Shown here piece after piece: positions 12,639 through 24,748 of a stretch of 64,000 nucleotides of DNA. The position numbers were made by a program, and so were the translations under genes. Below the pieces are notes generated by a model. The model searched no databases. It saw nothing but the letters and a program-made list of their open reading frames with translations, and was not told where the DNA came from. Within the stretch, counting starts at the first letter, position 1, and every line of letters begins with the position of its first letter. The DNA is from Eutypella sp. D-1 (lineage: Eukaryota > Ascomycota > Sordariomycetes > Xylariales > Diatrypaceae). The stretch lies in assembly GCA_023313575.1 (NCBI GenBank), contig JAJTTP010000001.1:868001-932000 (forward strand), in the 5' to 3' direction.

Positions 12639-15600
12639 GGTTTGGCTGGATCCGGCTACGCCGTGCCTTGTGATTTTCTTTGAGTATGGCTTCACACAAC
12701 ACACTGGTAACACAAGAATGTTGGTGGTGAAGTATAGAAGGTTATGCAGAGATGGGTTTCTAGATTCGAGATATTATTGTTCGTGGGTGTGTTTAAGTAG
12801 GCGATTAGAAGGTTGTCGGTACTGCGCAATATTGTGCGGCTGTCGCAGGTATAACGAGTTACTCGACTACGTATGGTGGAGATATTCCTAATGTTGCTTT
12901 GTCGGACAAGTTTTACGGGAGAGCAAACAAACAAAGGAGAAGGAAGAAAATGGCCCCAGGAATCTATCGGGATACGTTGAAATTAAATAGCAAACACACA
13001 TTGCATTACTCACCAGGTCAGCTGAGCACTCGATGGCAATATTAATAAAGTCATCCGTCTACCCAAGCCATCCATCCCATCCCATTCCTTGCCTACCTAG
13101 GATACTATACGTAGCTCACCTCACCTGAACGTCAGCTGCATACGGTACCTTGACTAGCGCAGGGTAAAAAGTCTGGGGTGGCGGTGCTTTGCTGCGCCAA
13201 GGACCGTCGCTCACTGGACACAGAGCTAGAGCCAGCTGCTTGAGCAAACACGGCGGCGACAGATGCCTACCATAGGTAGCCCTAATACATAGATAACTAA
13301 TACATAGCCAACCTACCCGCCACGCACACGCACGCACGGGCGTTGAACACAGGATGTTTGATATACGATGACGCAATGCACGACCCGATCCAACAGCGCA
13401 CTTTGCCCAGTTGTGCTCTAACTACATTATACAAGTTGTTCCCGATGAACGGTTATGTATGGTGAGGGTGGGGGCCCCGCCCCCGGTCAACGGTCCATGT
13501 GTCCGGGGTTGTCTCACACATTGAATGGGCCATGACCTGCAGTGCTCCTACAGTAATTGGCCGACACGTTGCTGCACGTAACATGGTCAGGTACGTGATA
13601 TATCCTATCTAGGAATATAGCTATGTAGGTTAGGCAGTCCTTCGAAGATCCAGTAGTGGAATCCACTTGGGGGGAGGGAGGCGGGGGGACGTCATAGAGA
13701 AACCGCTGCTTTTTTTCCATCAGAGCTGCTGCCGGAGTGTTCGGGTCAGCATATTAATTATCCAGGTGCAAGATCAATGGTCCGAGTCTCGCTGCTACCA
13801 CTACTACTACGTATGTAGGTACCGAGGTCGAAGACAACCAGCCTAACGCGCACACACGCACACGCACACGTACGCTGCAATCAATCCGACCCTCGCATTC
13901 CCGGAATTGTGGCGGTGGGCGGTGCACATTGCTCGCCCCGCCCGCCGCTGCGCCTCCTTTTCGGACTCGGGGCTTCCGAATGCGGTACCTACTCTAAACG
14001 CCGTTCTTTTAGGATTTTACCTGCTCGATTAGTAATGCTATCCCCTAATCTGGCAATCTGGTTCAAGCTGGCATAAGGCACACAGATAGCCGTATGTATA
14101 TATGTAGGTAATACCCGGTTCCGGCTCCGAGAGTCCTCGGAGCGGCGATGGATCATATGGATCTCGCATCGCACTCGGTCGCCGACCTAGCAATTCGGCA
14201 AAAAGCCCGACCGCACATGAGCGATAAACTTACGCGCCTAGGCATATACTCCGCGTTCATTGAAATATTGCAAGCCCGGGCGACGTGGTAAAATATATAA
14301 GGGGGGGACTACTAACATGTAATAGAAAATTGATCAGGGAATAACGATATTCGTTGATCTATTAGACCATTCATCCCCATTATGATTACTTTTGTATCGT
14401 CTGTACCTATATTGTAAAGAGGTGCTCCTGTCCGAACCACACTGGGTCGATCGGAGGGCTAGCTATGGGGAAGGGATATCCAGTGGAAACAGACCATCTG
14501 ATTTTGCCTTCCATCTAGGTATTCCCCTACCGTACATAAGTCCCTAGCAAGTCTAGTACCGTAACCAGGCCACATAAGCTATCTAGCAACCGGTAACGGT
14601 AACAGTAACAACAGAAAAAGAAAAATTCTCGGCACTGCTGGCGCTGGTGTTGGTTCTGGGTCCTAGGTCTGGTATGTATCCGTTGCCGGATCTATCTATA
14701 ACCACTAACTACTAACTAACTACTACAAGCATCATCCCAGGCCCCACGCGTCAGAACCTATCCTATCGCGCGACCTCGGCTCGAGTCGAGTCGAGTCGAG
14801 TCGAGTCGAAGTTCCAAGGGTGAGGGGAGACGCTCCCGCACTGGCGTTCCGATCCGTGCCGTGTTGATATTTCTGTGAACTATCCCTGATTCCATTGCAG
14901 AGGCTCTTCTTGGAAATAACGGAATGTATATTCTTTTAATTTGACGATCAGCGGTCTAAAAGACGCGTGCATGTCTGGGTATAAGTAGTGTTAGGGGGAG
15001 CAACGATGGGTAAACTGTGTCAGTCGCGAGTCATGTTCCAGTCCGAGCGTCGCCCATAAATCACATCTAGACCAACCAACCCGACAGTACGGTGAAAATC
15101 TGCCTTGTACGATGCATTCGGGCGCGATATATATATTCGTCTAGTTTTAAAAAAGGAAGAGAGGGAGGGAAGCCTGGATATCAAGATGTCTCAACCCAGC
15201 TTCCATCCCTGGCCCGTTTCCCTAACCCGCCGTTTCATCATCGTCATGAAAACCAACCTCGCCTAGGTTGTCCCGTCCGTAGATGGCAAGATATGTAGAT
15301 AGATAAAAGAGGTTTTACCCTGTAAATGCACGACCGCCTCGACTCCACTATATCCCCCACTGCGCCCGCCGGCCCCCTCCCTCCCCCCTTCACCCCTCCT
15401 TCGATTTTCCCATGAAGCCCCTAGCAAGCACACGAAGAGACAGAAAAAAAAGAATTCCATGATGGGAAGTTGCGCTGCGTCACATCATGCTCGTGCGTGA
15501 AATGAATCCCCAAACTCGTTACCGTAATAGCGGCAAAAGGAGAAATGGGTATGTATATATATATATGCATTGTATATATCTTCAGAAAGGGTGATGATCG

Positions 15601-15664
15601 TTGGAATCAAAAGCTTGTAAAGCAGTAGAAGAAAGTTGTCGTATCGGCGGGGCCGGGGGGCTGG
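12639..15664. other. 3-kb gene-free region upstream of the glycine-zipper gene
   Basis: No coding frame of substance. It contains a CCTACCTAGG motif near 13093, G/C-rich patches, a CA/CG-rich microsatellite (about 13850-13870), a (TCGAG) repeat at 14781-14809 and AT-rich tracts. It serves as 5' region of the minus-strand gene ending at 12638 and 3' region of the gene at 15665. A long regulatory region or a non-coding transcript would both fit. Confidence 0.45.
14781..14809. repeat. (TCGAG) pentanucleotide microsatellite
   Basis: Five full tandem TCGAG copies plus TCGA, perfect. Each junction creates a TCGA palindrome. Confidence 0.9.
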
Positions 15665-17204
15665 CTAGACGCCAATTCCGGCCCCTTGTCTTCTTCGATC
15701 TTGCGGTATGCGGATCTCGCCGTCCGAGTCCGAGCTGTCGTCTGCGGCCACCCGGTCTAGCATGCGTTCTATGTCGGCGTCTTGCAGTTTCGGTCGTGGC
15801 CGGGAAGGTCCACCCAGGCCGGCGGGGACGGAGAGCGTCGGTCTATGGGCACTGCCGTTCGTCCTCCGCCTGGGCGTGCCCCTGGTCTGCGGAGATCCGT
15901 ATGGATCATCAAGGCTTATCTCGCTCGCGTTGCTTGGTGACTTCTCGAACCCCACCCGCTTGCCCTGTTGGCGACCGTTTGGCAGCGCCTTCCTCCCCGG
16001 ACTATGAGTTTCGGATACTGCCGCCAGGCGGGAAGTAGGCAATGCGGTGCGCATGCTGCTTCGGGGCTGGGACGCTTGGGACGTTTGCGACGAGGGAAAT
16101 GTGTGCTTCAGGTTAGCTGAATTCCCCGGACTGCTCATGAATACTAGTGTCTCTAGCGCCTCCTGCTCCCGCATGTTTTGGTGCGGCGAAAAGAGGATCG
16201 GGTCGAGATTGGGAGTTCTTGACGCGTGCTGGCTGGGGGTAGCTAGAGGACTCGGCTGAGCTGGTGTATGCGGCGAGGCATGATCGGGGTGCGACAAGTA
16301 CGCTGGCGCGTATCTGGCACTGGAATTGCGACGCGGGTTGGGCTGTCCAGGTTGACGGGGTTGTATAGCAGCAGGCGGGGCCAACATCGGTACCTGGGGA
16401 GAAGTAGAGCTGCGCGGCCTAGAATGATTCTCTCGCCAGAAGGACTCGTAAGTGCGGTTTTGAGGAGCAACCTGGGCCCGGGGACTCGTCGCGGTACCCG
16501 AAGCGGGTTGTCTTGAAGCAGCAGCAGTCGTTCTTGGACTTGCAGACGCGCCATATCTACCATACAGTGTACAGGTGCTTGAAGTGGGTGAGGCTGCTTG
16601 GGAAGCCAAGGATTCCACCTCGTCAATCGTATTCCCCTGCCATCCGTGGTTGACCTTGACCATAGCATAGGACAACTTCGTCTTGAGTTCCGCGGATAGC
16701 TACGAGTGGATTAGTACACTGTAGAGACTGTAGAAGACGCGTGTGCATGGCCGCGACAGTGATTTCTCAACCAACCTCTCCTATACGGCTTCCAGTTGTA
16801 GAAGCAACGCTGACAGCGCTCGTATTTCTCGAGTGGCCCATTCGAACAGGCGACACGTTAGAACCTCCCCTCGTATGTTTGACCTCGCCATCGGCCATCC
16901 TCTTCTTCGATGGACCGCCAAGCCCAGCCGCGGCACTGTTGTCGACCTCGGCCATCCTTTCCCGGGCAGCAGCCAGTTGCGATAACTGCATGAGTTGGGA
17001 ATCTTGACTAGAGTGATTATTCCCGCGACCGTGGCCTGTGCTCGCCTCGCTGTCACTTCCGGGCGGGGTAAATACGCGATCGGACTCGGTCAAAATAGTG
17101 GTCGCTTGAGAGTCGTTGCTGGAACCATTATTGGATAGAGGTTGTGTTTGTGTGCTGGCCATTGTGGAAGGCTGCGACGACGAAGGAGGAAATCCAGAAG
17201 ACAT
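15665..17204 (-). CDS. Whi5/Nrm1-like G1/S transcription repressor candidate, two exons
   Basis: Exons 17204-16776 and 16699-15665, phase 0, 487 aa. Across the junction the protein reads GSRIGELSAELKTKLSYAMV and continues KVNHGWQGNTIDEVESLASQ. The pattern L-x-x-x-L-x-Y-A-x-x-K-x-x-x-G-W matches the GTB motif by which Whi5 and Nrm1 bind the SBF/MBF transcription factors. The rest is disordered and rich in Ser, Pro, Thr, with many SP/TP sites (TPPGSDSE, SPVRM, TSPRAQ, SPGRKALP) that would suit cyclin-dependent kinase control. A basic KRVGFEKSP stretch and an acidic Ser/Asp patch (DDSSDSDGE) lie near the C-terminus. The start MSSGFPPSSSQPS was chosen as the first ATG of the low-complexity region. 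The motif is short, so the family call is moderate. Confidence 0.62.
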
Positions 17205-20200
17205 GGTTGACGTATACTGGAAAGTCGCCGACAGGATGTGATAGGATATGATAGGATGCGACACGACGAGAGGTCGCGCGCCGAAGGTCAAATTGGATTT
17301 AGTAGAGGCGATCGCGTGTTCGACAATAGACAAAATAGTGTGTTCACTTCTTGAAAAAATGATGAGGTGTAAAGTATGTCGTGTCGTGTCGTGTAGTAGC
17401 GAGGCCGGAGATGTCGGCCGGCTTTGGGGGTTGTTGATTTGATATTTTGGGTTGTGAGCCAATTTAGGTACTTAATCTGGGTTTGTCTGGGTACCTTGGG
17501 AAGATACCTACATGTAGGTAGGTAACTGGGTAATTGGCGATGGGAAGAGTGAGAAAAGTGGGAAGCGAAGCAGGGAATTGAATATCCGATATCAGAATGT
17601 GACTTCGTCGTACAAGTACACGATACTAGAGAGAGCGAGAGGAGATCTAAGAGAGAAAGACAGACATAGATTCATAGATAGATAGGTACATAGATTATTA
17701 CTAGGTATGTATGTAGATAGAAGCGCCGAAGTTACTCAAAGTGGTGACAGGGTTAGATAGAAAAGTACTGTATGTAGATGGAGATAAAATCCGCGTGATA
17801 ACCCGCGTCCTGCCCAATGCGGGTGAAGAGTACAGGAATCTGGGCCCTCTTTGTGGAGTTTTTACGTGGAGTCCTTTTTTTTTTTTCCTTCTTCCTGCGT
17901 GGAGTACTGAGTAGTATTTGAGAGTTTGCTGGGTTTGGCGACAACTTTGAGCGGTTGACGCGTTACCCTTTATTGTTATCGCGCTTCGGATGGGATGTAC
18001 CTAGCCTAACAGCCTAACAACATTGAACCTAACTGCCCACCTACCTAAGTAACAACCTAACCAGCTAACCTTAGACAAGCCCTCCAAGCCCTGGAAGTGG
18101 TTCTAAGGTTCCAAGGACAGGAGGCAAATGCAGGTAAGTACATAGTAGGGTAGGTTTCTAATAACTCTACCTAGGTAGTAGTAAAGTTCAGTAGCTGAGT
18201 AAGTTAAGTCCCGGGTTGCGCAGCTGGTGCAGGTGGTGATAAATGGCGAGTAACCCCTTGAGAAAAGTGCGGTAAATTCTATTCAACAAATTCTATATTC
18301 TATGTAGGGACTTTTAAAACTGATCTTGCAGGCATGTTTGATTCTTTTTTTTCTTCTTTTCTTTATTTAATCCTACGCTCTTAACCCATTTATCGTAGGT
18401 GACGTAAATGGTCGAGTTGTCTCTTTTAAGTCTGTGCTGAGAACTTTGGGATTCGGGACAGCTGGGCAGCTGTCAATGTGGCATGGCATACGGATATGTG
18501 TGGCATCGCTCATCGCTTATTGGGGACAGAATGACGCGTCCGGGTATGTATAACTTGTAATAAGCGATATTGATGATGTGTTGCAGCAGCACAATTTTCG
18601 AAGTCCAACGTCACGCACTCACTGATTATACGGGGAAAGCTGATCGGTGATTCAAGCTATAGGTTTACCTAAGGAAATAAACACGTTTATAGATTGGTGC
18701 CCAGCTTGCCCAGCTTGCCCAGTCTGCCGAATTCCGTTAAAGCCATATCTATATGGAGGGGGAGACAATAGAATTGTCGGACATTCAATTACTGCAAATG
18801 GCCCCAGGGGAGCTTATCTGGCTGCCTGGTAATGCGAATACTACATACTACTAAGTAACACCCGGGAAATCCTACAATTCGTAAGGAAGTCTGACTACCC
18901 ACCATTGAACCTTCCGCTGAGAATTGAATTTACTCATTATTAGATGGGAGGGAAATCGGTTGGATTACTTCGTAGAAGCGACGACCCGAAAAGTTGCCGT
19001 GTACAGGTACACGTGGTGCATGTGTGCTTGTATTGGATATTGGTGTATTTTTCTTTTTTTCTTTTCAACGCGGTCCGAGTCGCGACTCATTTTGAGTAGT
19101 GGAGAATTTTAAGAACTTCCAACCTCTGACTGGCTGTCTGGGGCACACACAGCCCGCAGACGGTTTTTTTCGTCGATTGGCGGCATCTTAGTCTGAGTAA
19201 TACGCTAGGGGAAAATCTCAACTTAAATCGGTACCTACATATCATACGCAGTTGCAGCATCTTGCCGCGTACCGCTTTGTGTCATGGGACCAACAATGGC
19301 GCCGTAACGATTTTTTTCATCGATCTGCATGTAACCGGCGGCAGGTACACCCACCCACCTTTTTCCAGGTTCTTTTCCCATGGTCTCTTCCTCTCTCCCG
19401 AGATCTTACTCCACTCCATCTTGTTTTCTCAAATACAATCTATTACTTACCTACCTAGGTAGGTACTGAGTATATAATATACTTTAGGTAGCTCATAGTT
19501 GTTCTATGTCGTCTTCAGCTGCATGATTACTCTTGTGGTTTGCAGCAGGATAGATACCCTGATGGAGAGAGACATATTGTGCCAGGCAACCAGGTACTCA
19601 AGGTCCCCCCAGGTTACGACTGCAACAAAGATCAGGTACGTATCTGTGTAACCCCGCGGATTTAATGTACGAAACAGAGGCCTTGAAAGCGGGGCAGGGC
19701 GCAGAGAAAAAAAGACGAGAAGGGCGCTTAATACATGGTAAAGGCAGGTGCCGCTTAAAGTGGACAAGAGTGGATGGGATAGCGCAGGACCGAAAATGGC
19801 GCGCCTTTCTTGGCATTTCCTGTCCCGAGACATACCCGACACGAAGTCACGTGTCTCCGCATCCAGTACGGTAGGCCTTTGGGTAGTTGCCAGGTCGGGT
19901 GGGTATGGGGGCCATGAGCTGCTGTTTTAGCGGGCTCCTCAAAACTCCCCAGGCCTCCCCCGCCTTCTCCACGCTTTTAACCCCTACTGAGGTACCTTGG
20001 TTACATGGCTACTATGGACGCATCAGTTCAAAGAAGATGAGGCACTCAATATTTAGCATAGTCGGGTATACAGTCCTAGAGCACAATGAATGTTAGTCCT
20101 GTTAGAAAGTCTGGTATTTCTCACTTACATTTCAGGGTCAACGATGTCGTTGACCTAGGACGAGGCCTAGGACGAGATACATAGGAAAATAGTATATTAA

Positions 20201-20334
20201 CACTATGCAGCTATCCAACGCCAACGCCCCTCCCCCCGTTCCCCCTTTCCATTACCGCCATGTGATAATAGCGAACCTGTTCGTCAGTGTTGTCAATCTC
20301 TTGAACAGGCAAGTCTTTCTCCCACGGCTTCCTT
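17205..20334. other. 3.1-kb gene-free region upstream of the Whi5-like gene
   Basis: Holds no supported gene. Notable content: TACCTACATGTAGGTAGGTA near 17511, CTACCTAGGTAG near 18168, an 18-bp perfect palindrome at 19448-19465, and T-rich tracts around 17875, 18345 and 19050. Probably an extended promoter plus the 3' flank of the gene at 20335. Confidence 0.45.
19448..19465. repeat. 18-bp palindrome TACCTACCTAGGTAGGTA
   Basis: Perfect inverted repeat. Its 16-bp core recurs at 52185-52200 and shorter versions occur in other intergenic regions. Confidence 0.8.
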
Positions 20335-21255
20335 TTAATGTTGTTGCGGCGGTGTTACGTTCGACGATGGGACTCTTCTGCCTGGGTAGTTTGTGTCGAA
20401 GAACTTCTCCCGCTCCTCGAAATTGGCGGAGAACCGCGTCTCAAACTCGGCCTGTCCTCCCCGAGCAAGCCACGGCTGCAGCTTCGTCTTGATCATCAGC
20501 TCCAGCTGCCCCTGGGTGAAGTTGCAGAGCTCCTCGCCGACGTATTCAGGCGGGGCCGCCAGGAACTGCGGTAGTGGCCCCGGCACCGCTTCCGACCCCC
20601 ACCGGCTATGCTTCCTAGAGTGCCAGTTGTGTTTCCTCCAGGCTCTGAATCTTTTCACGAACGTCAGGCGTCGTGGTGGCTTCGCTATCGGTTCCTCTTC
20701 CGCCTCCGTTTTCTCCACGCACTCGACGTGGCATGCGCTTCCCGCCGCCTGTTCGTGGTCGTCACTCCGCCCTGCTGAGTGGTGGCTGCTGCTTTGCCCG
20801 CTGCGTTGTGGCAGCTCTCCCACGGCCGTTAGGGCCATGGAGGTCTCGGAGCCGCCGGGGATCTCGGAGTCGGCATTGAACTCTGCGAGGTTGGTCAACG
20901 CGAGGTACCCCATGCGCGCATTCTCGACCCTCTCCAAGAGGCCCGAGTTCGATACTTGGTCGCTAGCCATGATGGGCTTCCCAGCCTCGAGTCTCTGCTC
21001 GAAATCCAGCTCCAGGTCCGCGGCGTACCGGGCCGTCGCGACGCTCTGACCCAGGAACAGATTCAGCACGTAGTGCCAGTACTGCCGCTCGGTGACCAGG
21101 TCGTCGCCGATGTAGAATCCGGACCTCTCGCGGCTGTTGTTCGATCGTCGTCGTCGGGGGTACCGATGTACGAGATGGCGTAAGGCCCTTTTGATCGTGG
21201 AAATCCTTTTGTCATGTGCCCCTTTAACCGCCTCCATGTAAGATGTTGAAGCCAT
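20335..21255 (-). CDS. Uncharacterised 306-aa protein
   Basis: A single-exon gene starting MASTSYMEAVKGAHDKRIST. I do not recognise a domain. Visible: a basic N-terminus (KRALRHLVHRYPRRRRS), an aromatic helix-like segment (TERQYWHYVLNLFLG), a disordered Ser/His/Glu-rich middle, a second basic cluster (RFRAWRKHNWHSRKHSRWG) and an amphipathic C-terminal part (FTQGQLELMIKTKLQPWLA, FETRFSANFEEREKFFDTNY). No signal peptide or membrane segment. Composition and length support a gene, but it could be lineage-specific. Confidence 0.55.
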   Translation of the reverse strand: MASTSYMEAVKGAHDKRISTIKRALRHLVHRYPRRRRSNNSRERSGFYIGDDLVTERQYWHYVLNLFLGQSVATARYAADLELDFEQRLEAGKPIMASDQVSNSGLLERVENARMGYLALTNLAEFNADSEIPGGSETSMALTAVGELPQRSGQSSSHHSAGRSDDHEQAAGSACHVECVEKTEAEEEPIAKPPRRLTFVKRFRAWRKHNWHSRKHSRWGSEAVPGPLPQFLAAPPEYVGEELCNFTQGQLELMIKTKLQPWLARGGQAEFETRFSANFEEREKFFDTNYPGRRVPSSNVTPPQQH

Positions 21256-22998
21256 CTTGGTAAGTTCCGGCGAGGAATAGTGCAGGTTCTTAGAAAGATA
21301 TGTTCAGAGCCAGAGGCCAGGTGATCAAAAGATGATGGAGATGTGTGGGGAATAAACGAAGCTGCTGTGGGTTAAATAAACTAGCTTGTGGATATCACGA
21401 GACAAGGTAAGTTGCTTGTCGTTCTCAAAACACCGATGGATATCCAGGGCCCTGCGGGCACGGCCTTTTATGTTGCATTTTGACTTCACAGTTAGTCACG
21501 GGACCTCGATATTTACCATGTCGAGTTCAAACTCTATCTTCAGTTTGGGTTCTTGATTGCCGCGCAGCGCTTTCATACTCAACGAATGCACCTCGACCTG
21601 AGTTATGACCGCGCCCTATATAATTCCTCTGGTCCTTTCGAACTGGCCCACGATATGACATATGCCTCGCCACCCCTTTCAATATCCAAATCGACATTTC
21701 AGCTTTCCGGAAAAATCGTAGTCTGGTTTCCTCCCCGCTGTATTTGACCCATTTCCCCGCGGTTCCAAACATGGGATTCGGGGTAGGGCGAACCTACAAA
21801 CGGGCGTTAGAGTTTACGGTGATGCAGGAACGAAGCCTGTTCTGCAGCCTCGGGCTCTCTTGCCTGTCAATACTCCCATTTCCTACGCCGCGCTATACAA
21901 TGCCGCTGCAGAGTATAAACTGGTCGCCACGTCATCGGACAGGAAAAGGTCACCTGCCACCCAAGAGCGGCAAGGAGCAACTTAAAATATTATCCTGGGC
22001 TTATCAACGTGCTGGCTCATAAAGTCCTACCACTTTATCGCCTATCTAATCAGAAGGGCAGTATTCCATATGCGAAGCGACTGGTTCTTTGGGTTCTGGA
22101 ACGGCACCTTCACTGCATGACGTCACGAGAAAAGAACGAGGCCGAACGGATATATATTACTTTATTCGTGCCACTGGCCTGTTAGTTCATGTAGTGCTAC
22201 GATGTTTTCCCATGATGATTACTGGTGGAACATGGGATCCATGAAAATAATTCTGCAATTCCCTCGTTTACCATCCTACCCCTGCGTGGGAACGCTTGTC
22301 GTCTTGCAGTGTACAGCTTCAAGGTTCTCGCTGCTATTACCTCGTCTTTAAGGTTTGCCCCACGTGACCGGGCAGTCGATACGTATCTCCTTGACCAGCA
22401 TGGCGATGTCACATCAAGGATGAAGGCATGAAGCAGGCTTGCTGTGTGATGTCTTTGGGACATTATACTCAAGTAGTATTGCTATGATATGATATTGTTC
22501 GGAGCCGACGTTTTATGCACAAGTATATGCAGCCTATACCTTGCAAATTTAGGGGCTACGGCAGAAGGAAGTTGGTTCGAAGCCTTAGCTACTGATACCA
22601 AAGATGAGAAGCGTATCTCTTCTACATTAACACTGTTCCATGGTGAGGTATAGTATTCACTTGACTGTGGAAAGCTAAGGGGGCGTCCCTGAGAAGCAAT
22701 CTTAAACATCGAGGGGCAGTTTCGTGGTTTGCAATGGTGCCGCCGAGCCCTTCTTTCTTGGAGTCTTCGCGACAACATGCACCCAAGCAGACGCCCGACA
22801 TGGGGGGACCAAGGGCGACGCAGTTCCGGCGCCGCCTGCACGTGTCTCTGCGCTCTCTGGTATAGTAATAGTAGAATTGGTACGTCTCAAATACAATTTC
22901 TAACCCCTGGGTGCCGTCTGCGTTCTTGCGACCCTATCTCCCTTATATCAACACGACTATTTCTACATTACATCCTAAGAGAGAAAGAAACCGAGAGA
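21256..22998. other. Gene-free stretch of 1.7 kb
   Basis: Several short open frames on both strands lack any family signature. No tRNA, repeat array or mobile element seen. Confidence 0.45.
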
Positions 22999-23897
22999 TC
23001 ATGCTCCCATCACCTCTACCACTTCCACAATATCCATATCCCCCGACGTAGCTAGCGGTTTCTCGTCTCTGGGCGTAAAACGGCGCCATTCCCTAGCCGG
23101 CCGCACCGAAGCCATCAGCTCGTACGTCCCATAGGTGTCTGGTCTCCGCGGCATCCCAAGGGCCCTCCTCTCCACGAACCCAAAATGTCTCCTGTAGAAC
23201 GGTAGACCCTTGATCGTCGCGTCAAGATACACTTCCAGTCCCAGAGAGTCGGCCTGGCGACAGCCCCAGTCCACGAGGGTGAAGCCTAGACCCTTTTGTT
23301 GATACGCGTGATCCACAGCTAGGAACTCGAGCACTATGTAAGGGCTTAGTAGGTCTGAATGTCCAAGAAGGTTGGGAGGTTCGGGGATATTTGAAACGTA
23401 GAATGGATTTAGGGCTTCTCTAAAGACGGCAAGGAATGTAATTGAAGGAAGGGCTTCGAGGACTCACTCCAGTGCAGACGCTGTCCCATCACGGCCGCCC
23501 TGTTTCTTGGCATCCCGCCCCAGAGCGCCTCTGTCAACTCAGAATCCCACTCCGACGGGTAATTCGGGAGGGGGATATCCTGAGAGCCATCGGCCTGAGG
23601 TACGTGCCAGCGAGCAAGCGCCACGATGGCTGGACGGCCATCTCCAAGCGAAGGGCTCAGGTCTTCGACGACGAACGTCTTAAGCACGGCCGGCCCCGTC
23701 TCAAGGCCAAGAGACCACGTTGCGTTCAGCCACTCTCGGGTGGGCGCGTCTCGCGGGGTCGCGATATTCCAGAATTCGTGCGACAGGTTGAACGAGGAGT
23801 ACCAGAGCTGCGTCAAGTCCTCGACGTCACTCAGCGTAGCTTCTCGCACAGCGAAGCCTGGAGGTGGGTTGTGTGGAATGTCGAGAACTGGAATCAT
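22999..23897 (-). CDS. GNAT-family N-acetyltransferase, two exons
   Basis: Exons 23897-23468 and 23417-22999 join in phase 1 to give 282 aa; donor GTGAGT, acceptor at the second AG of an AGAG. The N-terminal part (FAVREATLSDVEDLTQLWYS) is the first strand and helix of a GNAT fold. The C-terminal part has LEFLAVDHAYQQKGLGFTLV, a good match to the acetyl-CoA pyrophosphate loop Q/R-x-x-G-x-G/A, followed by GLEVYLDATIKGLPFYRRHF and GFVERR, the usual GNAT end. No targeting signal is seen. The substrate cannot be told. It is divergent from the double PLP-decarboxylase-like gene, about 850 bp apart; co-function is speculation. Confidence 0.82.
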
Positions 23898-24748
23898 TTT
23901 TTCGGGTACGATGATATTCGGAAGAAAAGAAGATGCTATGGGGTGGAATGCTCACTCGAAAAGACTTCGGGAGTGATGGAAGAGCATGAGTATATAAATA
24001 TGACCTAAGCACCGAGTCGTCCGACGGATTGACCATATGGACTTCGGGAAGCGTAACACAAGAGATTAATAAATCCACCCCACGATACGACACTAGCCTT
24101 ACGTGACGTCTTATCACCCGTCTCTAAGCTGCTTCCCGAATCACGGGATACTCCGGGCGGTTAAGAGCCTCGGGGAGTCCGAGATATCCACATAGTTGAG
24201 GGAAATTTCTGCTTAGCCAGCGTGATAGGACATGGTTCATCGTCCAATAGCATGGCTTCCCGGTGCCTCCAATATAGGGGGGACCCGACGCAAGCAGCCA
24301 TCGGCTGAGACACCCGTCGACACACCCAAGCCGGAAATCATGTCCAGGAGCATTCGATCATGCTCACATGTTGATCCTATTGCGGCTATTCGAGCACCCC
24401 TCCACCGACGTCTTGTCTGAATCGGGCACAATCCGCGCGCCACCGAGCATCGGAGATGAGCCTTGGTTTCATCCCACGAAGATCACCATTCTCGTCGGGT
24501 GCTTTGACTCTTGTCATAAACTGCGCCCTTTAGGAAGCTATAGTAGCCTAGGGCATACCGGACGAGATAGGAGCCGAAATGAAACGTAGCATCTAGACAG
24601 GGCAACCGAATCCATTCAGGGGCTAGGGGCTGTGGCCTACCGAGGCTTTACTAACGTCTCCAGGATTCCTCTTATATTAAAGACATGATTTTCCTGACAA
24701 TGAGAGAGGCAAATCGATGGCAACTCCATGCAACAATCACCGGTGTCA
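23898..24748. promoter_or_regulatory. Divergent promoter between GNAT and PLP genes
   Basis: No supported gene. It should contain the start sites of both flanking divergent genes. No clear TATA box was picked out. Confidence 0.4.
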
